The position numbers were made by a program, and so were the translations under genes. A stretch of DNA of 64,000 nt from Provencibacterium sp. (GTDB lineage: Bacteria; Bacillota; Clostridia; Oscillospirales; Ruminococcaceae). The DNA lies in assembly GCA_022793895.1 (NCBI GenBank), contig JAAWDS010000015.1, forward strand, positions 62,001 to 126,000. The letters run 5' to 3'. Position 1 is the stretch's first letter. Every line of letters starts with the position of its first letter. Shown one piece after another: positions 26,911-34,037 of the stretch. The notes beneath the pieces are model-generated. The model was not told the DNA's origin. It did no database searches and worked only from the letters and a program-made list of their open reading frames with translations.

Positions 26911-26939
26911 TTGAATACAGGTGGGTTTACCGGTATAAT
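26911..26939 (+). promoter_or_regulatory. Promoter of the EF-G-like gene
   Basis: TTGAAT (26911-26916), 17 bases, TATAAT (26934-26939). The resulting leader is about 95 bases and holds a GTAAGT/ACTTAC hairpin (about 26957-26983) and a small GCAGC/GCTGC hairpin. Confidence 0.85.
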
Positions 26940-27039
26940 GAAGTTTATCGGGGTTGGTAAGTGTAATTTTTGTCGAAACTTACTAATTGTCGTTGATTTG
27001 CTCCGGCAGCGGGGCTGCAAGAAAGGGGTACGTATAAAA

Positions 27040-29115
27040 ATGAGACAGTATCTGGCAGGAAAAATCCGAAACATTGCGTTGGCGGGCCATTCCAGCGCGG
27101 GTAAAACTTCGTTGGCGGAGGCCCTTCTTTTTAAAGCAGGCGCGGCCGACCGGCTGGGTAAAACTTCGGATGGGAACACCATCTGCGACTTTGATCCGGA
27201 GGAGATCAAGCGCCAGGTTTCCGTTTCGAGCGCGGTTGCCCCTTTTAGCTGGGGTTCTACAAAAATCAATTTGATTGACACCCCCGGCCTTTTCGATTTT
27301 GCGGGCGGCATGTTTGAAGGGATCCGTCCGGCGGAGAGCGTTCTGATTACCGTCAGCGCGAAATCAGGCGTTTCGGTCGGTACGGAGAAGGCTTATAAGC
27401 TCGCCAGCGAGCTTGGCAAGGCCCGGCTCTTCTTTGTAAACAAAATGGATGCGGAGCACGCCGATTTTTATAAGACGCTCGAAGAGCTCAAGGCCACCTT
27501 CGGCCCCTCCGTCTGCCCGGTGGTGGTGCCTCACGTGGAGAACCACAAGGTCCAGTGCTACATCAATTTGATCGATAATAAGGCTTATACTTATGACAAC
27601 GCCGGCAATCCCACCGAGACGGCGATGCCGGATGTCGGGCACCGGCTGGAGGGCTTCACCGCCGCCATTTCGGAAGCGGTTGCCGAGACGGACGAGACGT
27701 TGTTTGAAAAATATTTTTCCGGCGAGGCGTTCACCCGCGACGAGATCCTGGCCGGAATCCACGACGGCGTGCACAAGGGCGCGATTACGCCGGTTTTCTG
27801 CGGCTCGGCCCTGAACCTGACGGGGATTGATATGCTGCTGGACGGGCTTTGCGATATGCTTCCCAGTGCATGGGAGGAAGGCGCGGAAATGGCGAGCGAC
27901 GCCGAGGGCAACCCGGTGGAAATCGCCTGCACCGATGAAGCGCCGCTGGCGGCCTATGTGTTTAAAACGGTGGCCGATCCCTTCGTCGGCAAGCTCTCGT
28001 TTGTGAAGGTGGTCGCCGGCAAGCTTTCGAATGAAATCACCCCTCTCAACACCCGCACGGGGGCGGCCGAGCGCCTGGGCAAGATCGTTTATATCAAAGG
28101 GAAAAAGCAAGAGGATACCGCCTTCATTGCGGCGGGCGATATCGGCGCTGTTACCAAGCTGGGATCCGCGATGACGGGCGACAGCCTGTGCGACCCCAAG
28201 CGGCCGGTCTCCTTTGAAATGGTGACATTCCCCGCCCCCTGCCTCTCGATGGCCATTAAGCTCAAGGGCAAGGGGGATGACAGCAAGATCGCCGGCGGCC
28301 TCACCCGCCTGATGGAAGAGGATCCGACGATGCAGTATGAAAACAATGCCGAGACCCATCAGCAGATCATCTCCGGCCTGGGCGACCAGCACTTGGATGT
28401 GATCGTCTCGAAGCTCAAGCAGAAGTTCGGCATTGATGTGGAGCTGGAGGCCCCGCGCGTCGCTTACCGGGAAACCATCCGCAAAAAGGTCAAGGTGGAA
28501 GGCAAGCACAAAAAGCAGACGGGCGGACATGGGCAGTACGGCCACGTATGGATCGAATTTGAGCCCTGCGAGGATGAAGGGTTGGTCTTTGAGGAGAAGG
28601 TGTTCGGCGGTTCGGTGCCGCGCGGCTACTTCCCCGCCGTTGAAAAGGGTCTCCAGGACTGCATTAAGCACGGCGTCCTGGCAGGGTACCCGGTGGTCGG
28701 GCTGCATGCTACGCTGCTGGACGGCAGCTACCATCCGGTAGACTCCTCGGAAATGGCCTTTAAAATGGCGGCTTCCCTAGCCTATAAGGCGGGGATGGCC
28801 CAGGCATCCCCGGTGATTTTGGAGCCGATCGGGGCGCTGAAGGCCTATGTGCCGGAGGCGAACACCGGCGATTTGATGGGCGAAATGAACAAGCGCCGCG
28901 GCCGCGTGCTGGGAATGAACCCTGCGGCGGACGGCCTGACCGAAATCGAGGCGGAGATCCCGATGAGCGAAACCAGCGATTTCAGCACGCTCATCCGTTC
29001 AATGACCCAGGGCCGGGGCTATTTCTCCCTGGAATTTGCCCGTTATGAGCAGCTTCCCCAGATGCTGGAGAGCAAGGTGATTGAGGAAGCCAAAGCCTTG
29101 CAGGATGAGGAATAA
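27040..29115 (+). CDS. Elongation factor G-like translational GTPase (paralogue)
   Basis: 691 residues, EF-G domain order. G domain: P-loop GHSSAGKTS at 14-22, G3 DTPGLFDF near 84, G4 NKMD near 140. The effector (G2) region reads KRQVSVSSAV instead of the canonical RGITI stretch, typical of the EF-G2-like subfamily. Domains II-V follow (AYVFKTVADPFVGKLSFVKVVAGKL; GGHGQYGHVWIEFEP in domain IV; EPIGALKAYVPEANTGDLMGEMNKRRGRV in V). The longer frame start at 26890 lies upstream of the promoter and is rejected; ATG 27040 follows AAGGGG. The canonical fusA would be in a str operon, absent here. Role probably accessory to translocation or ribosome recycling. Confidence 0.9.
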   Translation: MRQYLAGKIRNIALAGHSSAGKTSLAEALLFKAGAADRLGKTSDGNTICDFDPEEIKRQVSVSSAVAPFSWGSTKINLIDTPGLFDFAGGMFEGIRPAESVLITVSAKSGVSVGTEKAYKLASELGKARLFFVNKMDAEHADFYKTLEELKATFGPSVCPVVVPHVENHKVQCYINLIDNKAYTYDNAGNPTETAMPDVGHRLEGFTAAISEAVAETDETLFEKYFSGEAFTRDEILAGIHDGVHKGAITPVFCGSALNLTGIDMLLDGLCDMLPSAWEEGAEMASDAEGNPVEIACTDEAPLAAYVFKTVADPFVGKLSFVKVVAGKLSNEITPLNTRTGAAERLGKIVYIKGKKQEDTAFIAAGDIGAVTKLGSAMTGDSLCDPKRPVSFEMVTFPAPCLSMAIKLKGKGDDSKIAGGLTRLMEEDPTMQYENNAETHQQIISGLGDQHLDVIVSKLKQKFGIDVELEAPRVAYRETIRKKVKVEGKHKKQTGGHGQYGHVWIEFEPCEDEGLVFEEKVFGGSVPRGYFPAVEKGLQDCIKHGVLAGYPVVGLHATLLDGSYHPVDSSEMAFKMAASLAYKAGMAQASPVILEPIGALKAYVPEANTGDLMGEMNKRRGRVLGMNPAADGLTEIEAEIPMSETSDFSTLIRSMTQGRGYFSLEFARYEQLPQMLESKVIEEAKALQDEE

Positions 29116-29141
29116 CCCTGCTGCATCGATTTGAATGTCAC

Positions 29142-29181
29142 AGAAAAGGACGCCATGCGGTTCGCATGGCGTCCTTTTCTT
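29142..29181. terminator. Terminator after the EF-G-like gene
   Basis: AGAAAAGGACGCCATGCG pairs with CGCATGGCGTCCTTTTCT around GTT; T-rich on both strands, so it can also serve the convergent HTH gene. Confidence 0.92.
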
Positions 29182-29207
29182 GTCCGATCCAATTTTCCAG
29201 GCTGATT

Positions 29208-29543
29208 TTAAAAATCGGATCCCTTTTTGATTCCCATGGATGGAGGAACGGGGTTTAGTAGTTTGCGAAATATTTCGATTGTGTCCATCACCGCTTTCTG
29301 TTGGCTTTCGGTGAAGCCGTCCAGACTGACCATCTTCCGGTTGTCCAATCCGGTCAGATAGTCGGTGGTGACGCCGTAAAGAAGCGCCAGCTTTACCAGC
29401 ACATCTACAGACGGCATAGTAAGATTGTTTTCGTATCCGCTGATGCTTGCCTTTGACACATGGACACGTTCTGCGACTTGCTTTTGCGATAATTTTTTCT
29501 TTTTTCGAAGAAACTTCAGCCTGTAACCAAAATCAAAGGCCAT
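29208..29543 (-). CDS. XRE-family helix-turn-helix regulator
   Basis: 111 residues. HTH at 6-62: YRLKFLRKKKKLSQKQVAERVHVSKASISGYENNLTMPSVDVLVKLALLYGVTTDYLTGLDNR is split into the usual five helices, with VSKASISGYEN as the recognition segment. The C-terminal 45 residues are a helical extension (FTESQQKAVMDTIEIFRKLL). I place the start at 29543 because GGGGGA lies seven bases upstream; the longer start at 29579 has no ribosome site. An inverted repeat at 29566-29618 directly upstream may be its operator. Resembles the regulator at 2854. Target genes unknown; it is convergent with the EF-G gene and divergent from ksgA. Confidence 0.9.
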   Translation of the reverse strand: MAFDFGYRLKFLRKKKKLSQKQVAERVHVSKASISGYENNLTMPSVDVLVKLALLYGVTTDYLTGLDNRKMVSLDGFTESQQKAVMDTIEIFRKLLNPVPPSMGIKKGSDF

Positions 29544-29565
29544 GTCTTTTCCCCCTTCTTCCCGA

Positions 29566-29618
29566 TTGTAATACAACAAGGGATAGTGAAACTGTTTGAA
29601 TTTCCTTGTTTATTACAA
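29566..29618. promoter_or_regulatory. Inverted repeat upstream of the HTH gene (operator candidate)
   Basis: TTGTAATACAACAAGG (29566-29581) and CCTTGTTTATTACAA (29604-29618) are complementary apart from one missing base, 22 bases apart. The place is that of an autoregulatory operator. The remainder of the 29544-29878 gap is AT-rich with only a possible TATACT (29843-29848) for ksgA. Confidence 0.5.
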
Positions 29619-29878
29619 ATTATTTGACTTTTTGGGGCAGACATGCCAAAATGAACCAGGTAAATATTGGTAAGTTTAATATCCGCGTTATTTTGCCGAA
29701 AGATCGTACATTTTGTTGAATGCTGTTGATTTTCATAAAAAGAGAAATTTTTCCGGAGCTCGGAGCAGATTGCGAAGCGATCAGGGCGGCGGAATGAAGA
29801 GGCTGCCGTCAAAAAAGGATGGCGTCTATCGAAGAAGGGTGCTATACTGAAAGAAAGATTTTGAAAGCGGGAGGCGCC

Positions 29879-30742
29879 ATGCAGAATTTATCCAATATCG
29901 GCGTGATCCGGGAGCTTCTCTCCCGGCACGGTTTTTCCTTTTCCAAACAGCTTGGCCAAAATTTTTTAGTCAACCCTACCGTCTGTCCGCGCATGGCCGG
30001 GCTTTCCCATGCGGGACCGGGCGTAGGGATGATTGAAATCGGGCCGGGTATCGGCGTATTGACCCGCGAACTGAGCGCACGGGCGGATCGGGTGGTGGCC
30101 ATCGAGCTGGATGAACGGCTGCTGGCCGTCCTGGGAGAGACGCTTTCCGGCTGCCAAAATGTCAAGGTCCTGCATGCCGATGCGCTCAAGGTGGACTTTG
30201 CCAGGCTCATCCGCGAGGAGTTTCCTCCCCCTCTGCGGGTGGCCCTTGCGGCCAACCTGCCCTACTATATCACCTCCCCGCTGATTATGAAGCTGCTGGA
30301 GAGCCGGCTGCCGCTGGAGGCGCTGACGGTAATGGTGCAGAAGGAGGCGGCCGAACGCCTCTGCGCCGTTCCCGGCTCCCGCGCCGCAGGGGCGGTCTCG
30401 CTGGCTGTGCGGTATTACAGCGAGCCGGAGATCCTTTTCGGCGTTTCGAGAGGCTCCTTCCTGCCCGCTCCCTCGGTCGATTCGGCGGTCATCCGGCTGA
30501 ACATCCGCAGGGAGCCCCCCATTTTGGCGGATGAGGGCGCGCTGTTCGCTACCATCCGCGCCGCTTTCTCCCAGCGCAGAAAAACGCTGGGAAATGCGCT
30601 CGGCTCCGGCCTGCGGCTGGAAAAGGCGAAGATACAAGAGGCTATGGCCGCCTGCGGCATCCCGCTGGAGGCCCGCGCGGAGTCGCTCACCCTCGAACAG
30701 TTCGGCGCCCTCTCGGATGCGCTGCGGCCCCTTCTCTCTTAA
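29879..30742 (+). CDS. ksgA: 16S rRNA (adenine1518/1519-N6)-dimethyltransferase
   Basis: 287 residues. Dimethylates two adjacent adenines in the 3' end hairpin of 16S rRNA with SAM. N-terminal FSKQLGQNFLVNP, SAM-binding motif I EIGPGIGVLTREL near 54-66, motif IV NLPYYITSPLIMKLL near 125, and the C-terminal helical domain with FSQRRKTLGNAL. The start is taken at 29879 (GGGAGG five bases before ATG); the frame opens 60 bases earlier without a ribosome site. Followed by a 20-bp-stem terminator. Confidence 0.96.
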   Translation: MQNLSNIGVIRELLSRHGFSFSKQLGQNFLVNPTVCPRMAGLSHAGPGVGMIEIGPGIGVLTRELSARADRVVAIELDERLLAVLGETLSGCQNVKVLHADALKVDFARLIREEFPPPLRVALAANLPYYITSPLIMKLLESRLPLEALTVMVQKEAAERLCAVPGSRAAGAVSLAVRYYSEPEILFGVSRGSFLPAPSVDSAVIRLNIRREPPILADEGALFATIRAAFSQRRKTLGNALGSGLRLEKAKIQEAMAACGIPLEARAESLTLEQFGALSDALRPLLS

Positions 30743-30793
30743 ACAGAAAACGGGCGCGTTGCAGAACTTCATTCTGCAACGCGCCCGTTTTCT
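30743..30793 (+). terminator. Terminator of ksgA
   Basis: AGAAAACGGGCGCGTTGCAGAA pairs with its full complement around CTTCA, ending TTTTCT. Continuous with the repeat at 30792-30837. Confidence 0.92.
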
Positions 30794-30837
30794 GCAAGCC
30801 GGAGGAGCGGCTCGACCGGAGGTTTCTTTTCTATTTT
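30792..30837 (+). repeat. Dispersed post-terminator repeat, copy at ksgA
   Basis: CTGCAAGCCGGAGGA, a variable 7-8 bases, then CGACCGGAGGTTTC and TTTTCTATTTT. The same string follows the terminator at 52172-52219. Core CTGCAAGCCGGA also at 22487-22498 and reversed at 54414-54425. Confidence 0.75.
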
Positions 30838-30886
30838 CGGGCGCGCCCTTTAAAAGATAGGGTTTTGCTGCGCCCAGGCGGCTGGC

Positions 30887-32611
30887 CTACGGCAGATAAT
30901 TGACCGGGTTCCTCTGCACGCCGCCTATCCGGATTTCAAGGTGGCAGTGGTTGCCGGTGGAGTTGCCCGTGCTGCCGACATAACCGATGACCTGGCCTTG
31001 CTCGACGACATCGCCGACCCGCGCCACATTCTGCGAGTTGTGGCCGTAAAGCGTTTGTACCCCGCCGCCGTGATCGATGATGATATGCCGTCCATAGCCC
31101 CAAACGGTGTAGCCGGAGTAGATCACCGTGCCCGGAGCTGAAGCGATGATGGGCGCGCCATAGGGCGCGGCGATATCGATGCCGCCATGTCCCACATAGC
31201 CGTAGAAGCCGTTGGAGACATAAGCGCGGGAGCTGGCTACCGGCCAGATGAAGTTGGAGGAGACCGTCGGGCCGCCCACCGTTCCATAGCTCTGCGCAAA
31301 GAGCTTGGTTCCTACCTTCACCTGGCGGGAAACCGGATCCTCTAAAACGGTGCGGGAGATAACGCTGCGCTCCTCTTCGATATCGTTGACATAGGTAACG
31401 GCCGCCCGGACGGAGGCCAGTCCGGGTTCTCCCTCGCGGATCACGCTGGTCTGCCCCTTGAGCAGCGAAGCATCCTCAACGTTCTCCGTTCCGAAGGGGA
31501 TCTCCTCCTGGTATTCTTCGATACGCTGGATTTTGACCGACATAAACGGTTGAGCGCGGCTGATGAGCAGCTCCTGCCCGATCAGAAGCGAATCCAGAAT
31601 GCCGGGATTGAGCGCGACCAGTTGGCTGGTGTACATGTCGAACTGAGAGGCGATGCCGGAAGGCGTGTCCCCCGCTTCCACGGTATAGGTGAACTCTCCC
31701 TTCACCTCCCGGTTGATCTGGCGGTTGACCTCCGACAGGTTGGTAATGCGGCTGCTGGGGTAGAGCCCCTCGCGCACCGCTACCGGACGGATGAAGCTGA
31801 CCGTTTCGGTCGGGTCGCTGCTCTTATAGCGATCCTGGAGGAGGGCCAGCAGATCTAACAGCGAGCTTTTGTCCCGGACCGCATCGATAAACTGCCCGTC
31901 GATGTAGAGCCCGTAGGCTTCTTCAATATCGGCGCCCGATGCGGCGATGATGCGGTTGGACAGGCTGTACTGGTCGTTCAGCTCGATATCCCCATCCACC
32001 GGCTCCAGCGAGAAGGAGGCGGAAAAGTCAATGGGCCGCTCGGTTTGGACGCCCTGCATTTTAGAGAGCACCTCGCTGCGGGCGAGGTCGTATACCCCCT
32101 CGTTTTCAATATAGCCGAAGTCGGTGAAGCCGGTTTCCTCGGAGCCGTATTGAACATGAAGCGCATATTGCTGGGCGGAGAACTTCTCGATTGTTTGGTA
32201 AAGGAAAAGGCCGGCCGCGATGGGGAGCGCGAGGTTGACGGCGGTGCGCACCAGCGGCCAGAGCTGCAACCAGCAGCCGAGCGCAGCCCGGCCAAACAGC
32301 CGCACGCCCCCTTTGAGGTCCCCGGAGGCGAAGGATTTCCCGCTCGCACGCAGCGAGGCGAGGATCTGCTGGCTGCGGCGCTGCCGGCGGCGCAGCCGCC
32401 CGCGCAGCGTTCGGAAGGAGAAGGAAACCCGGTTCCCGAAATGGCGCAGCCCTTCTCCTATCCCCGCCTCAATGCGCCGGATGCGCAGCGAAAAGACCCG
32501 GCCGGCAGCGCTCGCCGTTCGCAGTACGAGGAGGCCGGTCAGGTAGCAGTAGCGGTATATCCAGATATATAATAAAAGAAATAACTTTCCAAGCAGGTCT
32601 TTTCCGCTCAT
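30887..32611 (-). CDS. M23 peptidase with LysM and G5 domains, membrane anchored
   Basis: 574 residues. Probable cell-wall endopeptidase. Order: hydrophobic segment near 8-28, a basic region (60-95), second TM (about 120-140), an extracytoplasmic region, LysM (FTYTVEAGDTPSGIASQFDM, about 315-360), G5 domain (KIQRIEEYQEEIPFGTE onward, about 365-440), and M23 metallopeptidase (455-574). The zinc and catalytic set is intact: GHGGIDIAAP (His, Asp), TLYGHNS and NHCHLEIR. So it should be active, unlike EnvC-type pseudo-enzymes. A spore or division role is possible. Promoter at 32703-32732. Confidence 0.93.
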   Translation of the reverse strand: MSGKDLLGKLFLLLYIWIYRYCYLTGLLVLRTASAAGRVFSLRIRRIEAGIGEGLRHFGNRVSFSFRTLRGRLRRRQRRSQQILASLRASGKSFASGDLKGGVRLFGRAALGCWLQLWPLVRTAVNLALPIAAGLFLYQTIEKFSAQQYALHVQYGSEETGFTDFGYIENEGVYDLARSEVLSKMQGVQTERPIDFSASFSLEPVDGDIELNDQYSLSNRIIAASGADIEEAYGLYIDGQFIDAVRDKSSLLDLLALLQDRYKSSDPTETVSFIRPVAVREGLYPSSRITNLSEVNRQINREVKGEFTYTVEAGDTPSGIASQFDMYTSQLVALNPGILDSLLIGQELLISRAQPFMSVKIQRIEEYQEEIPFGTENVEDASLLKGQTSVIREGEPGLASVRAAVTYVNDIEEERSVISRTVLEDPVSRQVKVGTKLFAQSYGTVGGPTVSSNFIWPVASSRAYVSNGFYGYVGHGGIDIAAPYGAPIIASAPGTVIYSGYTVWGYGRHIIIDHGGGVQTLYGHNSQNVARVGDVVEQGQVIGYVGSTGNSTGNHCHLEIRIGGVQRNPVNYLP

Positions 32612-32702
32612 TCATTCCTCCATGAGCCGGCAGGATTCTAGCCACAGGCGCTCTGTCCGGTCATCCCGCCCGTTTCCTTATGGGATGGCGGCTATCCTTT
32701 GC

Positions 32703-32732
32703 ATTGTAGCACAGGACGCTGAATGCTGTCAA
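32703..32732 (-). promoter_or_regulatory. Promoter of the M23 peptidase gene
   Basis: On the minus strand TTGACA (32727-32732), 18 bases, TACAAT (32703-32708). Confidence 0.75.
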
Positions 32733-32857
32733 ACTCCATCCCGTTTTGCGACGGTCTAACCTTACCATAGGAAAGGATGAAAATCATTTTCATTTTTTTA
32801 ATAAACTCTGAATTATGGGGAACCGGACCCATTTCCACCGAAAAGGCGGGAAAAAAG

Positions 32858-32887
32858 TTGATTTATTTACAAAATACAAGGTATAAT
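32858..32887 (+). promoter_or_regulatory. Promoter of the lipoprotein gene
   Basis: TTGATT (32858-32863), 18 bases, TATAAT (32882-32887), about 48 bases before the TTG start. Confidence 0.8.
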
Positions 32888-32934
32888 GGGAGAAAGCCGG
32901 TTTCTTTCGAGTAAGAATTTGGAGGTGTATCCAT

Positions 32935-33678
32935 TTGCGAAAAGGGCTCTTGTTCCTTCCGGTCCTTCTGGCGGTTTTCCTTCTGACGGGATGCGGAAAC
33001 GCCGGGGGCGAGCTGGAGAAAACCAACATTCCGCAGGAAAGCATTGTTTCGGTCTATGTGGAGTCCGAGGAGGGCAGCATCCAGATCGAGCCGGGCAAAG
33101 GGAAAACGATTCAGATAGAAGCATCCTACGCCATCGAGGCCGGGACGAAGGACCGCCGGGAACAGATTGCGGGCTATGGGGGAGAGAATATCCTCGTAAC
33201 GACCGATACCAGCAATCCCAGCGTGCTGACCGTTCTCTCCCGGCTGAGCAGCGATGTAACGCTGCGCGATGGAGAAAGCGTGCAGATCCATCTGCGCATT
33301 CTGGTGCCGGAGGGAATAGGCAGCGTCGCCATTCAATCCGACAGCGCCGACATCACCATTGCGAATATGTTTGGCTGCGCCTACTCGATCGTGAACAACT
33401 CCGGAAGCATCACCGTGAAGGATTCGACGATTACCGGCAAAAGCAGCTTTACCAACATCGTCGGCGATGTGGAGATGAAGCTCAAAAAGGTGGATACGGC
33501 CGAGGAAATCCGGGTCAGCACCGATGTGGGCGATATCCGCTTCAACTGCCCTAAGCGCACCCCTTACACCGCCACCATTGAGGAGCTCTCCCAGCGCGGG
33601 TATACCCTCACAAACAAGACCGGCGGCCCGCAGATCAGCCTTTCGACTAAGGTCGGCAGCATTAAATTTCAAAAATAA
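32935..33678 (+). CDS. DUF4097-type beta-helical lipoprotein
   Basis: 247 residues. Signal peptide with lipobox LLTGC (Cys about residue 20), then a repetitive beta-rich body: short stretches such as GSIQIEPGKGKTIQIEASY, GSVAIQSDSADITIANMFG, GDVEMKLKKVDTAEEIRVSTDVGDIRF and TKVGSIKF have the turn spacing of the DUF4097/adhesin-like right-handed helix family. Anchored on the outer face of the membrane; function unknown. TTG start at 32935, chosen because GGAGGTG is seven bases upstream and the signal peptide begins there. Monocistronic: promoter and terminator flank it. Confidence 0.85.
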   Translation: MRKGLLFLPVLLAVFLLTGCGNAGGELEKTNIPQESIVSVYVESEEGSIQIEPGKGKTIQIEASYAIEAGTKDRREQIAGYGGENILVTTDTSNPSVLTVLSRLSSDVTLRDGESVQIHLRILVPEGIGSVAIQSDSADITIANMFGCAYSIVNNSGSITVKDSTITGKSSFTNIVGDVEMKLKKVDTAEEIRVSTDVGDIRFNCPKRTPYTATIEELSQRGYTLTNKTGGPQISLSTKVGSIKFQK

Positions 33679-33693
33679 GCCTTTCGGGAAAGG

Positions 33694-33735
33694 AAAGCCG
33701 GCAGGAAGAACCCTCTGTTCTCCTGCCGGCTTTTT
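33694..33735 (+). terminator. Terminator of the lipoprotein gene
   Basis: AAAGCCGGCAGGA pairs with TCCTGCCGGCTTT, then TT. Confidence 0.88.
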
Positions 33736-33817
33736 CCAGATGCAGCGAAAAAGGCCGCCTGGTGCGGGCGGACGAACAGGGCCTATGCCTGTGCGCCGCT
33801 TTTTTCTTTTCCAAGGA

Positions 33818-33846
33818 TTGATCTCTTAGGAAAGTTCTACTATAAT
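33818..33846 (+). promoter_or_regulatory. Promoter of the transglutaminase-like gene
   Basis: TTGATC (33818-33823), 17 bases, TATAAT (33841-33846). Start of translation is 190 bases further on, leaving a long leader. Confidence 0.85.
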
Positions 33847-33855
33847 GAAAGAGAT

Positions 33856-33941
33856 CCGGCAGCGTGCAAAAGGAGAGGCTTATCCGTAGGTTCTAAAGAA
33901 TCGAACGGCCTTTTGAGCAAGGAGGCGCGGCATGTTGCCGG
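33856..33941 (+). ncRNA. Strongly folded 5' leader of the transglutaminase-like gene (unassigned)
   Basis: Closing helix of 12 pairs: CCGGCAGCGTGC (33856-33867) with GCATGTTGCCGG (33930-33941), two of them G-U. Inside, AAAAGG (33868-33873) pairs with CCTTTT (33909-33914), and CC...GTTC (33884-33893) with GAACGG (33903-33908). The G-U pairs work only in the + transcript, which speaks for an RNA. It does not fit any riboswitch consensus I can recall. A further 95 bases separate it from the start codon. Confidence 0.5.
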
Positions 33942-34037
33942 GCAGGAGGGAAATGGAAGCGCGGCGGAGCGCAGGGAAGCAGCCCGCCGGATGGGACAAG
34001 ACCGGTTGACATACAAAAAATGGAGGATTGGTAGAGA

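Noticed and set aside
26890-27039. N-terminal extension of the EF-G-like protein
   Set aside because: It would begin ahead of the promoter at 26911-26939; the GTPase fold starts at 27040.
33856-33941. Leader RNA as a c-di-GMP, lysine or cobalamin riboswitch
   Set aside because: The core consensus blocks of these classes are not found; only helices are supported.
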